From an uncultured Blastocatellia bacterium (lineage in GTDB: Bacteria; Acidobacteriota; Blastocatellia; HR10), in assembly GCA_937934295.1 (NCBI GenBank), contig CALHAI010000005.1, forward strand, positions 1 through 64,000: a DNA stretch of 64,000 nucleotides, given 5' to 3'. Each line of letters opens with the position of its first letter. The first letter of the stretch is position 1. Positions 46,792-55,070 of the stretch are shown here, piece by piece. The notes below the pieces were generated by a model that was not told where the DNA came from, did not search any database, and worked only from the letters and a program-made list of their open reading frames with translations. Made by a program: the position numbers and the translations under genes.

Positions 46792-47598
46792 TCACTCTCG
46801 CCCGGAGGTGCTGCGGAACTCGCGTCGCCTCATCCCATGCGGGTCAATGACCTCACGCAAGAGGCGGATCTCTTCGACCGTCGGCAACTCCGTCTTCGGA
46901 ATGTCTTTGGGAACGATCAACGGGAATCCCGTCCGCGCTTGGACCTCTTCGACCGTGACACCCGGATGGACCGACTTCAACCGCATGTGCTTGCTCTGCG
47001 GCTCGAAATCCATCACACAGAGATTCGTGATGACGAGTTGCGGCCCGTTCTTCAATCCCAACCGCTCGCGCGAATCCCCCCCTTCCAAATACCCCGCACA
47101 GGAGCGAAAATCCACGCGTTCGACGAATGTCCGCGGCGTATGCGCCGTCGTCCAGATGAAGATGCGCTTATCGAGTGACCCCATGTCGCCCATCCCTGCC
47201 GACCCGGGCAATCGCACTTTCGGTCGCGCATAGTCGCCAATGACCGTGTTGTTGACGTTGCCGTATTTGTCGATCTGTGCGCCCCGGATGCAAAAGGTCT
47301 CCAGAACGCCACGATGCACGTACGACCACATGTGCTCCTGCGGCAAATACATGACGCATCGCTTCCACATCGTCGGATCAAGCGTGTTGCCAATGAGGGG
47401 CTCCGGTTGAGCGTCCACGCCGACGGCTCCGGCGATCCACGTGAGTCCCGGCGCATGCGTGGCCCGCGCCAACAAGATCGCCGCGACCGGGATGAAAGAG
47501 ACTGTCCCGTTGAGAACGATATCTTCGTTCCGAAACTGCCGAGCGAGCGTGACGACCATCAGCTCATCTATCGTGTAGTCACGTGCGTCCTCGCCCAT
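46792..47598 (-). CDS. CoA-transferase-like beta subunit (IpdB-like), second pair
   Basis: This 268-residue protein is the beta subunit of a glutaconate CoA-transferase-family enzyme, with IDKYGNVNNTVIGDY and VHPGVTVEEVQARTGFPL. The Glu region reads WIAGAVGVDAQP and lacks the expected catalytic Glu, as in the other two copies. It starts at ATG 47598, a few bases after its alpha partner, and belongs to the 42-51 kb operon. Confidence 0.85.
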   Translation of the reverse strand: MGEDARDYTIDELMVVTLARQFRNEDIVLNGTVSFIPVAAILLARATHAPGLTWIAGAVGVDAQPEPLIGNTLDPTMWKRCVMYLPQEHMWSYVHRGVLETFCIRGAQIDKYGNVNNTVIGDYARPKVRLPGSAGMGDMGSLDKRIFIWTTAHTPRTFVERVDFRSCAGYLEGGDSRERLGLKNGPQLVITNLCVMDFEPQSKHMRLKSVHPGVTVEEVQARTGFPLIVPKDIPKTELPTVEEIRLLREVIDPHGMRRREFRSTSGRE

Positions 47599-47601
47599 AG
47601 A

Positions 47602-48498
47602 TCACTCCCATTTCCGAATGCGCAAAAGCGTCCCCGCTCCTCCGACCCGTTGCAAATAGTCGTGGTGAGAGGTTGGCCCGTAGATGTATTTCTCCAGGAA
47701 GGCGCGCGTCCCCTCGACCGTTCGCGAAGCAGATGCATACTCCTGAAAGAGCGCTCGATCGAAGCTGTAGAGTGGATAGAGAGAACAAGGGTGGGCCCCA
47801 TACGGAACCTCGACGACGGCATCCACCTTGAAATACGGAATGCCCGTGTGAATGGGCGTTCGCCGGATCTCCTCGTTCTCAACGATCTCCTCGACGGTGA
47901 CGAGGACCTTTTTTGCTGCTCGCGGGAAGACATCGGCATCAAGCCAGATGGGTTTCGGGAAGAATTGCACATTCCCATAGGCGTCGGCGCGATGCGCATG
48001 GAGGATGGCGACGTCTGGCTCTAAGGCTCGGCACGCGACGACCTTCTGTCCCGTGAAGGGACACACGATGACTCGCATGGTCTCGGGGTGAATGGCCAGC
48101 AGGTCCGTACCGAGCCCGGAGCGCGTGACGAGAAAGGGAAGCCCATAGGCAGCGGCCAGAAGGCGTGACAGGAGCTGATGCTCGCTGTACTCCTCCATGA
48201 CGACTTCTCCGGCTTCCACAGCTCGGCGAAAAGCATGGGCCATACCGAACTCATCGAGATTGACGATGATGGCGATAACGCGTCGCACACATCCTGCGGC
48301 GATGAGCCAATCAAGCCCAATCCCCCCGACAATCATCATGATTGTGAGATCGCGTTTACCCGCCCGAATCAGCTCGCGCACGAGCGCCAGCGGGCTCATC
48401 TGCGTCCCCATGCCTTGCAGCGCCACGACATCGCCATCCCGCACGAGGGACGCCGCCTCGGCCAACGTCACAACCTTGTTCGCCTTCCTCGCCGCCAT
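47602..48498 (-). CDS. CoA-transferase-like alpha subunit (IpdA-like), second pair
   Basis: This 298-residue alpha subunit has DGDVVALQGMGTQMSPLAL, GGIGLDWLIAAGCVRRVI, HRADAYGNVQFFP and FRRAVEAGEVVMEE. It pairs with the following beta gene. Together with the pair at 23354-25054 and the fused protein at 15010, it makes three such enzymes in one cluster, more than a simple CoA-transfer step needs. It starts behind GGAGG at ATG 48498. Confidence 0.85.
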   Translation of the reverse strand: MAARKANKVVTLAEAASLVRDGDVVALQGMGTQMSPLALVRELIRAGKRDLTIMMIVGGIGLDWLIAAGCVRRVIAIIVNLDEFGMAHAFRRAVEAGEVVMEEYSEHQLLSRLLAAAYGLPFLVTRSGLGTDLLAIHPETMRVIVCPFTGQKVVACRALEPDVAILHAHRADAYGNVQFFPKPIWLDADVFPRAAKKVLVTVEEIVENEEIRRTPIHTGIPYFKVDAVVEVPYGAHPCSLYPLYSFDRALFQEYASASRTVEGTRAFLEKYIYGPTSHHDYLQRVGGAGTLLRIRKWE

Positions 48499-48581
48499 CG
48501 GTCCTCCTCACCTCACGCAGAATCTTCCGGAGCCCTGGCCTTCCATGCCCGCTTCTCGTTCATCAGGCATCTCCTGAGAAT

Positions 48582-49865
48582 TCACACTCGTCGAAGGTCT
48601 TCGACAATGGGCGCCTCGACCGGGAGAGTCCCCTCGGGGACGAAGACGATCTCGTCGGCGGTCACGCGAATCTTCTCCTTCAGTTCCCGGATCAAGACTT
48701 CTCTCAAACTCAACGCATCGGCGGCGCCCTTCAGCTCAATCTTCACCGTGAGCCGATCCCGAATCTCTGGGCGATCCACGATGAGTTGAAACCGCCCGAG
48801 CTCGGGATGCCGACCGATGACCTCCTCCACCTCTCGTGGGACGATGAAGAGCCCCTTCACGCGAGGGATCTGCCCGACCCGACCAAGGATCGGTCTCATC
48901 CGAGGTGTCGTCCTTCCGCACGGACAGGGTGTGCTTTCAAGTCCCTCAGTGATATCACCAGTTCGGTACCGAATGCTCGGCTGGGCCCGTTTCACCAAGT
49001 CAGTGATCACCAACTCCCCGCTCTCGCCTTCTGGGACCGGTTGTTGCATGTGTGGATCGAGGACTTCTACGATGAAGCGAGGGTCCAGATGCATGCCGCC
49101 GCCTTCTGAGCATTCGGCGGCGACAAATGGGACTTCACTCGCCCCATAGATTTCGCGCGTCTGAAAGCCGAAGGTTCGCTCCAACTCCTGACGCAGCGTC
49201 CGCGCCCGCAGCTCCCCAGTCACGATGGCCAATCGCAGCGAGAGATCGCGCGCGGGGTCAAACCCCATCTCCACGGCGACCTTGCCCAACTCCTCGGCAA
49301 AGGTGAAGAAAGCGAAGAGCACCGTCGTCTGCGTCGCCCGCATCACCTCCAGATGCATTCGACTCTGTCCGGCTCCTCCAGGGATCACCGCGCATCCGAT
49401 CGCCCGAAACGCTTCATCAATGACCGTCCCGGCGATGACCCAGTGATACGTGCACGTCACATTCACAATATCCTCTGGACGGACACCACAGGTGAAGAAT
49501 GCCTTGGCCGCGAGATCCACCACAGAGGCGTAGTCCTCCGGCGTGAAGACGATCAACTCCGGCCCCGGTGACCAGTAGATGCGGATCAGCTCCTGTGGTT
49601 TCACGGCCAGCAACCGTCCGAACGGAGGATGCTCGCGCTGATCCTCAATGATCTGCAACTTGGTCAGGCACGGCACCGCCGTCGTGAACTCCTCCCAACT
49701 GGTGATCGCCTCGGGTCGAACACCGGCTGCCTCGAACGCGCTTCGATAATATGCCGAATTCTCATATGCGTATGCGAGTTGTTGCCGCAGGCGCTCCCAT
49801 TGCCAGCGGCTCAGCTCCTCGCGCGGCATCGTCTCCAAGCGGGCGTCCCAATAAGCCTCGGCCAT
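48582..49865 (-). CDS. PaaK-like adenylate-forming protein, degenerate P-loop
   Basis: This 427-residue protein aligns with the PaaK family by QLAYAYENSAYYRSAF, EIYGASEVPFVAAE, YRTGDITEGLESTPCPCGR and ILGRVGQIPRVKGLF. The phosphate-binding TSGTTG loop is replaced by YWSPGPELIVF, so ATP binding or catalysis may differ from the intact paralogue at 16638. It starts at ATG 49865 behind GAGGGGGGAGG and lies between the lipoate-ligase-like and CoA-transferase-like genes. It may be a ligase with altered chemistry or a non-catalytic partner. Confidence 0.8.
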   Translation of the reverse strand: MAEAYWDARLETMPREELSRWQWERLRQQLAYAYENSAYYRSAFEAAGVRPEAITSWEEFTTAVPCLTKLQIIEDQREHPPFGRLLAVKPQELIRIYWSPGPELIVFTPEDYASVVDLAAKAFFTCGVRPEDIVNVTCTYHWVIAGTVIDEAFRAIGCAVIPGGAGQSRMHLEVMRATQTTVLFAFFTFAEELGKVAVEMGFDPARDLSLRLAIVTGELRARTLRQELERTFGFQTREIYGASEVPFVAAECSEGGGMHLDPRFIVEVLDPHMQQPVPEGESGELVITDLVKRAQPSIRYRTGDITEGLESTPCPCGRTTPRMRPILGRVGQIPRVKGLFIVPREVEEVIGRHPELGRFQLIVDRPEIRDRLTVKIELKGAADALSLREVLIRELKEKIRVTADEIVFVPEGTLPVEAPIVEDLRRV

Positions 49866-49883
49866 GTCCTCCCCCCTCGCCCT

Positions 49884-51077
49884 TTATCCCGCCTGAGCCC
49901 GAAACGGCTCCTCATACGCTTCAACGGGGATGAGGCGCTCCCCCGCCTTGTGAAGAGCTCGGATGATGTCCCCAGGCTCGATCAAAGGCATCTCGAAATC
50001 CGGTCGAGAGAAGACACTCTCCACCGCCTGTCGAATCCCCTCCTCCTCGCTCACGACGATCCCCTGCAAGGCCTCGCGAAAGTACTCCACCGCGCCCGGC
50101 GAGAAGAGCGTCGGCTGCGGTCTCCAGTAAAAATCCCCCGTGAGCAAGCACTCCTCAATCTCTCCTCGCCCATTGACGAGGAGACTGGCGACAATCAACT
50201 TGCGCGCCTTATACGCCGCCTTCCCCAATCGGCTCCCTGAAGGCGCCTTCGCGCACATCCGCTTCGTCGAGAGCCGCTTGATCCACGTCTCGCTCTCGAA
50301 GAAAGGTGCAGTCCGCGCGAGCTCCGCCGCCTCCTCCTCGGCCCATGTCTCGGAGACGATCCTCTCCTCCCCCATGAGCGCCCTCACATTCGCCTCGATC
50401 ACCGCCTCGATGACGTCTTCGAGCTGAAGCGCCATCCCATGCTGTTTGGCGATCTCCCGCAGCGGTCTCATGCGCGCCTGTGGCGTCTTGGTCTCTTTGT
50501 CCTCGAATTTCTCCGGATAGTGATAGAGGCATTCGACATAGGCGCGGGCTGTCTCCGGAGGTAACGGATCCCAGATGATCGAGCTGCACGCGGACCAAAA
50601 GTCGGGCAGAGCATAATTCCCCGCATAACTGGCGATGACTTTGTATCGCGCTTCCCCCATCAGAATCTCCGTATCCCCAATGGCGCGATATTCCGCCGTG
50701 AAACCCAGCCGGCGAAGAGCCGCCGCATTCGCCCGGCCGTTCAAATCGGATTGGGAGAGGAGAGTGACGGCGGGTTTCTCGTAGGGCTTTCGATAGTAGT
50801 AGAGGATCAAGGGCAAGCCTTCCGTGAAGGCGCCCGCTCCGCCTCCGCAGCAAAGATGGCGAAACGGAACGTGTCCGCACTCGCGCACGCGTCGTGCGTC
50901 TATCCGATCTCCATCGTCGTTCACCCCAATGCTCAAGGAGGGACAGTCCCGGCTAAAGTGGAGCACGACGACAGTATCGCGGAACGTCCCCTCGATCATC
51001 TCCTGCGCCATCAAATTATCAATGGCCGACCAGTAGGAGTTCGGAACACCGACCATCTCGATCTTTCGAACGGACAT
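49884..51077 (-). CDS. Lipoate-protein-ligase-like protein
   Basis: This 397-residue protein resembles LplA-type ligases. CCGGGAGAFTEG corresponds to the RRxxGGGxVxHD lipoyl-AMP loop, with altered residues, and GEARYKVIASYAGN contains the conserved Lys in the KxxGxA position. A C-terminal region of ~180 residues follows (TWIKRLSTKRM). No lipoyl-domain protein is seen in the window. It sits in the catabolic operon, 32 bases after the VOC protein. It may attach lipoate or another acyl group to a carrier encoded elsewhere, or have been recruited for acyl-adenylate chemistry on the pathway substrate. Confidence 0.7.
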   Translation of the reverse strand: MSVRKIEMVGVPNSYWSAIDNLMAQEMIEGTFRDTVVVLHFSRDCPSLSIGVNDDGDRIDARRVRECGHVPFRHLCCGGGAGAFTEGLPLILYYYRKPYEKPAVTLLSQSDLNGRANAAALRRLGFTAEYRAIGDTEILMGEARYKVIASYAGNYALPDFWSACSSIIWDPLPPETARAYVECLYHYPEKFEDKETKTPQARMRPLREIAKQHGMALQLEDVIEAVIEANVRALMGEERIVSETWAEEEAAELARTAPFFESETWIKRLSTKRMCAKAPSGSRLGKAAYKARKLIVASLLVNGRGEIEECLLTGDFYWRPQPTLFSPGAVEYFREALQGIVVSEEEGIRQAVESVFSRPDFEMPLIEPGDIIRALHKAGERLIPVEAYEEPFRAQAG

Positions 51078-51108
51078 GGTCCTCGCCCTCCTTTTCTCGG
51101 CTCAGACG

Positions 51109-51642
51109 TCAAGAGTCGTCAGCATGCGATCGAAGCGCGGGCCGATTATCCCGCCACTGAACGCGCCCCCTCAGCACATCCTCCAGCGTGATGCCCTCAA
51201 TAGGCTGGTCCCAACGAAGCGTCGTATCCACGACCTGTAGGAGGACGCCGAAGGCGGATTTCGGTCGAAGGAACGCCTCCCGCCACGTCGGGGAGGAGAG
51301 ATCGGTACCCGCGATCTCTAATCCACGAGCACGAAAGTGCTCCAGAGCCGCTTCGAGATCGGAGACGATGAGTGTGAGGTGATGAACGCCCGGTCCCCGG
51401 CGCCGTAAGAAACGATGAAGGAAGGAATCGTCGCGGATCGGTTGCAACAACTCGATCTTCACGCCCGGTGGGAGATGTAACTGGACGGTCCGAATACCCA
51501 GCTCCTCGTCGTCCCCGCCCATGAGGAACTCGCCGCCCAAAAGGTCTCGGAACAGGACGAGCGCCTCCTCAATGGACCAGACAGCGATGGCGATATGATC
51601 CACGGCCTTCACGGGGATACACGCTGGTGAGGATTCCGCCAC
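51109..51642 (-). CDS. VOC (glyoxalase/epimerase superfamily) protein
   Basis: This ~177-residue protein has a VOC fold beginning VKAVDHIAIAVWSIEEAL, then GPGVHHLTLIVSDLEAAL, and FGVLLQVVD near the end, where the third ligand is Gln rather than Glu. It is followed by a ~40-residue tail. No ATG lies near the domain; GTG 51642 behind GGAGAG is the best start, although a longer frame to 51882 exists. A leader of ~230 bases separates it from the operator. It is the first gene of the 33-52 kb operon. Confidence 0.75.
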   Translation of the reverse strand: MAESSPACIPVKAVDHIAIAVWSIEEALVLFRDLLGGEFLMGGDDEELGIRTVQLHLPPGVKIELLQPIRDDSFLHRFLRRRGPGVHHLTLIVSDLEAALEHFRARGLEIAGTDLSSPTWREAFLRPKSAFGVLLQVVDTTLRWDQPIEGITLEDVLRGRVQWRDNRPALRSHADDS

Positions 51643-51871
51643 GTCGCTCTCTCCAAATGCGCTGAGGGTCACCTCCGAAGACGTCAGGAGGAGGTGTCCA
51701 CAAGGGTCTGGCAGGCTACCGCCCTTTCGATCACCAAAGGGCGATCGCCTCGATGCCTTCCTCGATTGTCCGACCTCTTCACGCTCGCTTGACCACAGAT
51801 GAGCGCCTTCCTCAAGGAGCGCAAGGCCGATCCCTTGATCGCCCCTGATCCCGCACGAGCTCCCGCATCCG
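51643..51871. other. Leader between operator and VOC gene
   Basis: I see no gene, riboswitch or clear hairpin here. It may be the untranslated leader of the VOC gene, or the VOC protein may start earlier at a rare codon. Confidence 0.4.
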
Positions 51872-51893
51872 CTATCAAACAACCGTTTGGTAA
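51872..51893. promoter_or_regulatory. Palindromic operator, site 2
   Basis: On the minus strand this reads TTACCAAACGG followed by TTGTTTGATAG, 19 of 22 bases identical to site 1. It lies right behind the -10 element of the promoter at 51899-51920. Confidence 0.8.
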
Positions 51894-51920
51894 ATTATCA
51901 CATTTCGCCCCTTGAGTCAA
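51894..51920 (-). promoter_or_regulatory. Putative sigma70 promoter for the 33-52 kb operon
   Basis: TTGACT (51915-51920, minus strand) is followed by TGTGATAATTT. GATAAT with an extended TGn has a 15-base spacer, and TAATTT has a 17-base spacer. The operator overlaps or follows the -10. Confidence 0.6.
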
Positions 51921-52030
51921 GCCCCTTCTTCGTCCACCCGCTCCGTAGAGGGGCGCACGGAGGCCGGTATCGCCTCCACCGCACGTCAGGGGATGTTGAG
52001 GGTCCTCGCCCCGAAGACCTCCGTAGCGAC

Positions 52031-54046
52031 TCACGCCGCTGTCCCCCCTTTCCCGTCCAGGGCACGCTCCAAAAGCTCGGCAATGTCAAGGACTTCGACT
52101 GTTCGCCCTTCGGCCTTCGCTCTGACTCCGTCCTCCAGCATGATCAAGCAGAAAGGGCAGGAGACGGCGATGACCTCAGCCTGCGTTGCAAGAGCGTGCG
52201 TTGCGCGTTCGTGATTAATGCGCCGTCCCAACTCTTCCACCCACATCAATCCACCTCCGGCGCCGCAGCAGAAGGCACGGTCGCGGCAACGCGACATCTC
52301 GCTCAGTTTGTGCACGCACGCCCGGACGACCTCCCGCGGAGCATCGTAGAGACCATTGTATCGCCCGAGGTAGCAGGGATCATGATACGTCACCATCTGG
52401 ATCGAGAGGGGCCGGGGGTGCAGTCGTCCTGTCCTCACGAGATCGGCCAGAAGCTGGCTGTGATGGATCACCTCATAATGCCCACCGAACTGCGGATACT
52501 CATGTGCCAGGCAGTTGAAGCAATGCGGGCACATGGTCACGATCTTCCGGACGCCATACTTCTCCAGGCGTTGCATATTCTCGTGCACGAGCTGCTTGAA
52601 GAGATATTCATGGCCGATCCGACGGGCCGGATCTCCGGTGCAACGTTCCTCCATACCGAGGACGGCAAATCGCAGGCCCGCTTCTCGCAGTACGCGGACG
52701 AAGGCTCGTGCGACCCGCTGATTGCGTTCGTTGAGCGCCGACGCGCACCCGACCCAGAGCAGGAAGTCTACCGAATCGGCCTCCCGAACGTGCGGCACTG
52801 CGAGATCGCGGTACCACTCAGTCCGCGAGAGCGTCGTTCCTCGAAAGGGATGTCCCCGGTCCCCAAGCGATCGAAGCGCCTCGGCCATCAGCTCCGGCAC
52901 GCGCGCTTCCTCCATGACGAGATACCGCCGCAGATTCACGATCTTCGGCACGTGCTCGATGAAGACCGGACAAGCTTGCGTACAGGCCATGCACGTCGTG
53001 CACGACCAAAGCGTCTCCTCTCGAACGAATCGCCCGATGAGCGGGATGCCCTCCTTCTCCGATGCGGACATAGCCTCCCGAAGATCCAGAATGAGCGTTT
53101 TCGGCGAAAGGGGCTTCTCTGTCGTGGTGGCCGGACATTCCTGCTGACATCGGCCACATTCGGTACAGGCGTCCAAGTCGAGTAAGTCCTTCCAGGTGAA
53201 GTCCTCGATCCGCGCAGCGCCCAATGTCCGAGCTGCCTCGATGTCGAGCGGCTGGAGGCGCATGCCGGTAGGTTCCAGAGGGCGAAGGAAGACGTTCGCC
53301 GCGGCCGTGAAGACATGTCGAAGCTTCGTGTAGGGCAACCAAGCGATCAACCCATAGGTGAGTCCTAGGTGAAACCACCAGAGGAACCGATGAACGCCCC
53401 GCATCGTGTCCGCATCCCACCGCGCGGTGAACCAATGAGCGAGAAGCCAACCCACGGGAGACCACGGGCCCCACGGATCACGGGTGGCGGCGATCCGAAG
53501 CCCTTCGATGAGAAAGCCCGTGACCAGAATGGCGAAGATAAGCACCAACAATCCAGCATCCTCCCAAGGACGTTGCCGCCGTGCCTCCATCCGCTCAGGG
53601 ACATTCGCATGCAATCGAGAGGGCTTCAAGAGATACCGCTTCGCTGCGAGCATCAAGACGCCCAGAATCGCCAACAGGCCAAACGTATCGAGAGCGAGCG
53701 ATTGAAAGTAGAGATAGAACGCGCCCTGCATGATCCGAATCTTGAAATCCTCGTGGATCATCACGACGAGCGTTCCCACAAAGAGCACGAGGAATCCCAC
53801 GAAGAGGGCCAGGTGAAAGAATCCGGAATACCGCTCCCGGAGCATCCGTCGATGCGCGAAGACTTCGAGGGCGAATGTCTTCAACCGAAGGAGCACTTCG
53901 GCCCATCGGAGCGAATAGGGTCGTCCCCTCCGCCACAATCGGTAATGGCGATACCATCCGTACCCGAAGGCAAATAAAGTGGGAACGAGCAGCGCATACA
54001 TCAGCCAGATGTGATGGATGTTCCAGTAGACTTCTCGCGTTGGCAT
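52031..54046 (-). CDS. Membrane Fe-S oxidoreductase, ETF:menaquinone oxidoreductase-like (EMO/FadF)
   Basis: This ~671-residue protein has an N-terminal membrane part with about five to six helices (residues ~10-240, His residues possibly binding heme b), two 4Fe-4S motifs (CTECGRCQQECP, 294-305; CTTCMACTQACP, 349-360) and two CCG-type domains (MCPHCFNCLAHEY and FCCGAGGGLMW, SCPFCLIML). This is the architecture of the ETF:(methyl)menaquinone oxidoreductases that link EtfAB to the quinone pool. ATG 54046 behind GAGGAG is chosen; a longer frame would extend through the promoter and operator. It is preceded by a promoter and operator, so it forms its own transcription unit in the same regulon. 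Confidence 0.88.
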   Translation of the reverse strand: MPTREVYWNIHHIWLMYALLVPTLFAFGYGWYRHYRLWRRGRPYSLRWAEVLLRLKTFALEVFAHRRMLRERYSGFFHLALFVGFLVLFVGTLVVMIHEDFKIRIMQGAFYLYFQSLALDTFGLLAILGVLMLAAKRYLLKPSRLHANVPERMEARRQRPWEDAGLLVLIFAILVTGFLIEGLRIAATRDPWGPWSPVGWLLAHWFTARWDADTMRGVHRFLWWFHLGLTYGLIAWLPYTKLRHVFTAAANVFLRPLEPTGMRLQPLDIEAARTLGAARIEDFTWKDLLDLDACTECGRCQQECPATTTEKPLSPKTLILDLREAMSASEKEGIPLIGRFVREETLWSCTTCMACTQACPVFIEHVPKIVNLRRYLVMEEARVPELMAEALRSLGDRGHPFRGTTLSRTEWYRDLAVPHVREADSVDFLLWVGCASALNERNQRVARAFVRVLREAGLRFAVLGMEERCTGDPARRIGHEYLFKQLVHENMQRLEKYGVRKIVTMCPHCFNCLAHEYPQFGGHYEVIHHSQLLADLVRTGRLHPRPLSIQMVTYHDPCYLGRYNGLYDAPREVVRACVHKLSEMSRCRDRAFCCGAGGGLMWVEELGRRINHERATHALATQAEVIAVSCPFCLIMLEDGVRAKAEGRTVEVLDIAELLERALDGKGGTAA

Positions 54047-54068
54047 CCCGCGCTCCTCAACAACGCCA

Positions 54069-54090
54069 TCAACAAACGCTCGTTTGATGA
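54069..54090. promoter_or_regulatory. Palindromic operator, site 3
   Basis: TCAACAAACGC followed by TCGTTTGATGA is nearly the same palindrome as sites 1 and 2 and includes the exact core CAAACGCTCGTTTG. It lies 22 bases before the ATG of the Fe-S oxidoreductase gene and just after the -10 element. Confidence 0.85.
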
Positions 54091-54097
54091 GCGAGGA

Positions 54098-54126
54098 AGG
54101 ATACGCGAAGCCGTCTCGAATGTCAA
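54098..54126 (-). promoter_or_regulatory. sigma70 promoter of the Fe-S oxidoreductase gene
   Basis: On the minus strand a perfect TTGACA (54121-54126) is followed after 17 bases by TATCCT (54098-54103). The -35 is 30 bases from the operator, as in the 32.9 kb promoter. Confidence 0.75.
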
Positions 54127-55070
54127 GGACACTCTGCCGACTTGGGATTCCGCCTCCGACGTCCGACCTCGGAGGCGTGCCGTGAGGGTGTTGTTTGGGA
54201 TGGGTTCGCCACGCTTGACCGCGAAGGGGCATCTCGGAGGGCCCAGGTGTGGCCGGCGGAGCCCGTTCTGCTTGCTGACTGAGTACTGCTATCGTCGGGC
54301 GAGAGCAATCCCTGCAGAGGACTTCCCCACAACAGCTTCTGAGCCAGATGCTCAGGCAACCCCGCTGCACGACGCCGAAGGGATGCTCCAAAGAGCACCC
54401 AGCGTGGCCGACGATGTGCTGGGAGTTTTGGAGTCGAGCCAATCAGCGCTCCCCCAACGAGCGCCTCCGATTCAACCGTCCGCTCCGTCCCCCTTGCGAG
54501 ATGGCATCCTCCGATTCGACCGAGGGGGGCAATTCTGACACTCCCCTTCCCCACCAAGGGCTCATCCAGGGAGTCGCAAGTGCTGAGGCTTCTCTGAAAC
54601 GAGCGTGCAAGATCGGCTCCCCTCCCTTCTTGCAGCCCCCTGCTCCCGCAACTCTTCGGCTCAAGCCCCCCAGATCCTCGCCTCATTGCAGACCCTGAAA
54701 GCATCAAGGATCAATCAGGGAGAGGGGAGAACCCTCAGGGAAGCCCTTCCCGACTGCTCCACTCCGCAGAATCCAGAAGATCCCACTCGGGCCCATCCCG
54801 GTCATCCCAACAGGATCGGCTTCAACCATCGCACCGTTTGGACTGAGGAATCAGCCCGTAAAGCCCTACCCAGGGCCAATCAGTCAAATCCAGGCCCTCC
54901 CTTCAGTCGCTCGCTGTCCTACTTTGCACCCCATTTTTATTTGAGAGAGCTTCGAGCACCTTCATTGGAGTCATTGATAGGCATCTCGAACACTTGGCCT
55001 GTGCAGGGTATTCTCAATGCGCCTCATTTGGACATTCGATCATCTCATTCGAAGGCGGTGAGAATGTGAG
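54127..55070. other. Intergenic region without a recognisable gene
   Basis: About 940 bases with no plausible coding frame; short frames on both strands have no family resemblance and no good ribosome-binding site. A nine-base-pair inverted repeat (CGCCTCCGA/TCGGAGGCG) lies at 54151-54177 without a T tract. Composition is somewhat less GC-rich than in the genes. It may be the eroded body of the IS element whose TnpB end lies at 55071. Confidence 0.5.

Noticed and set aside
54151-54177. Nine-base-pair inverted repeat as a rho-independent terminator
   Set aside because: No T tract on either side, and no gene ends beside it.
52031-54442. N-terminal 132-residue extension of the Fe-S oxidoreductase
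   Set aside because: It would run through the TTGACA-17-TATCCT promoter and operator, and ATG 54046 has a good ribosome-binding site at the start of the membrane domain.
54123-55069. Several 60-190-codon frames in the intergenic region
   Set aside because: Low-complexity, Pro/Ser/Arg-rich translations without start signals or recognisable domains.
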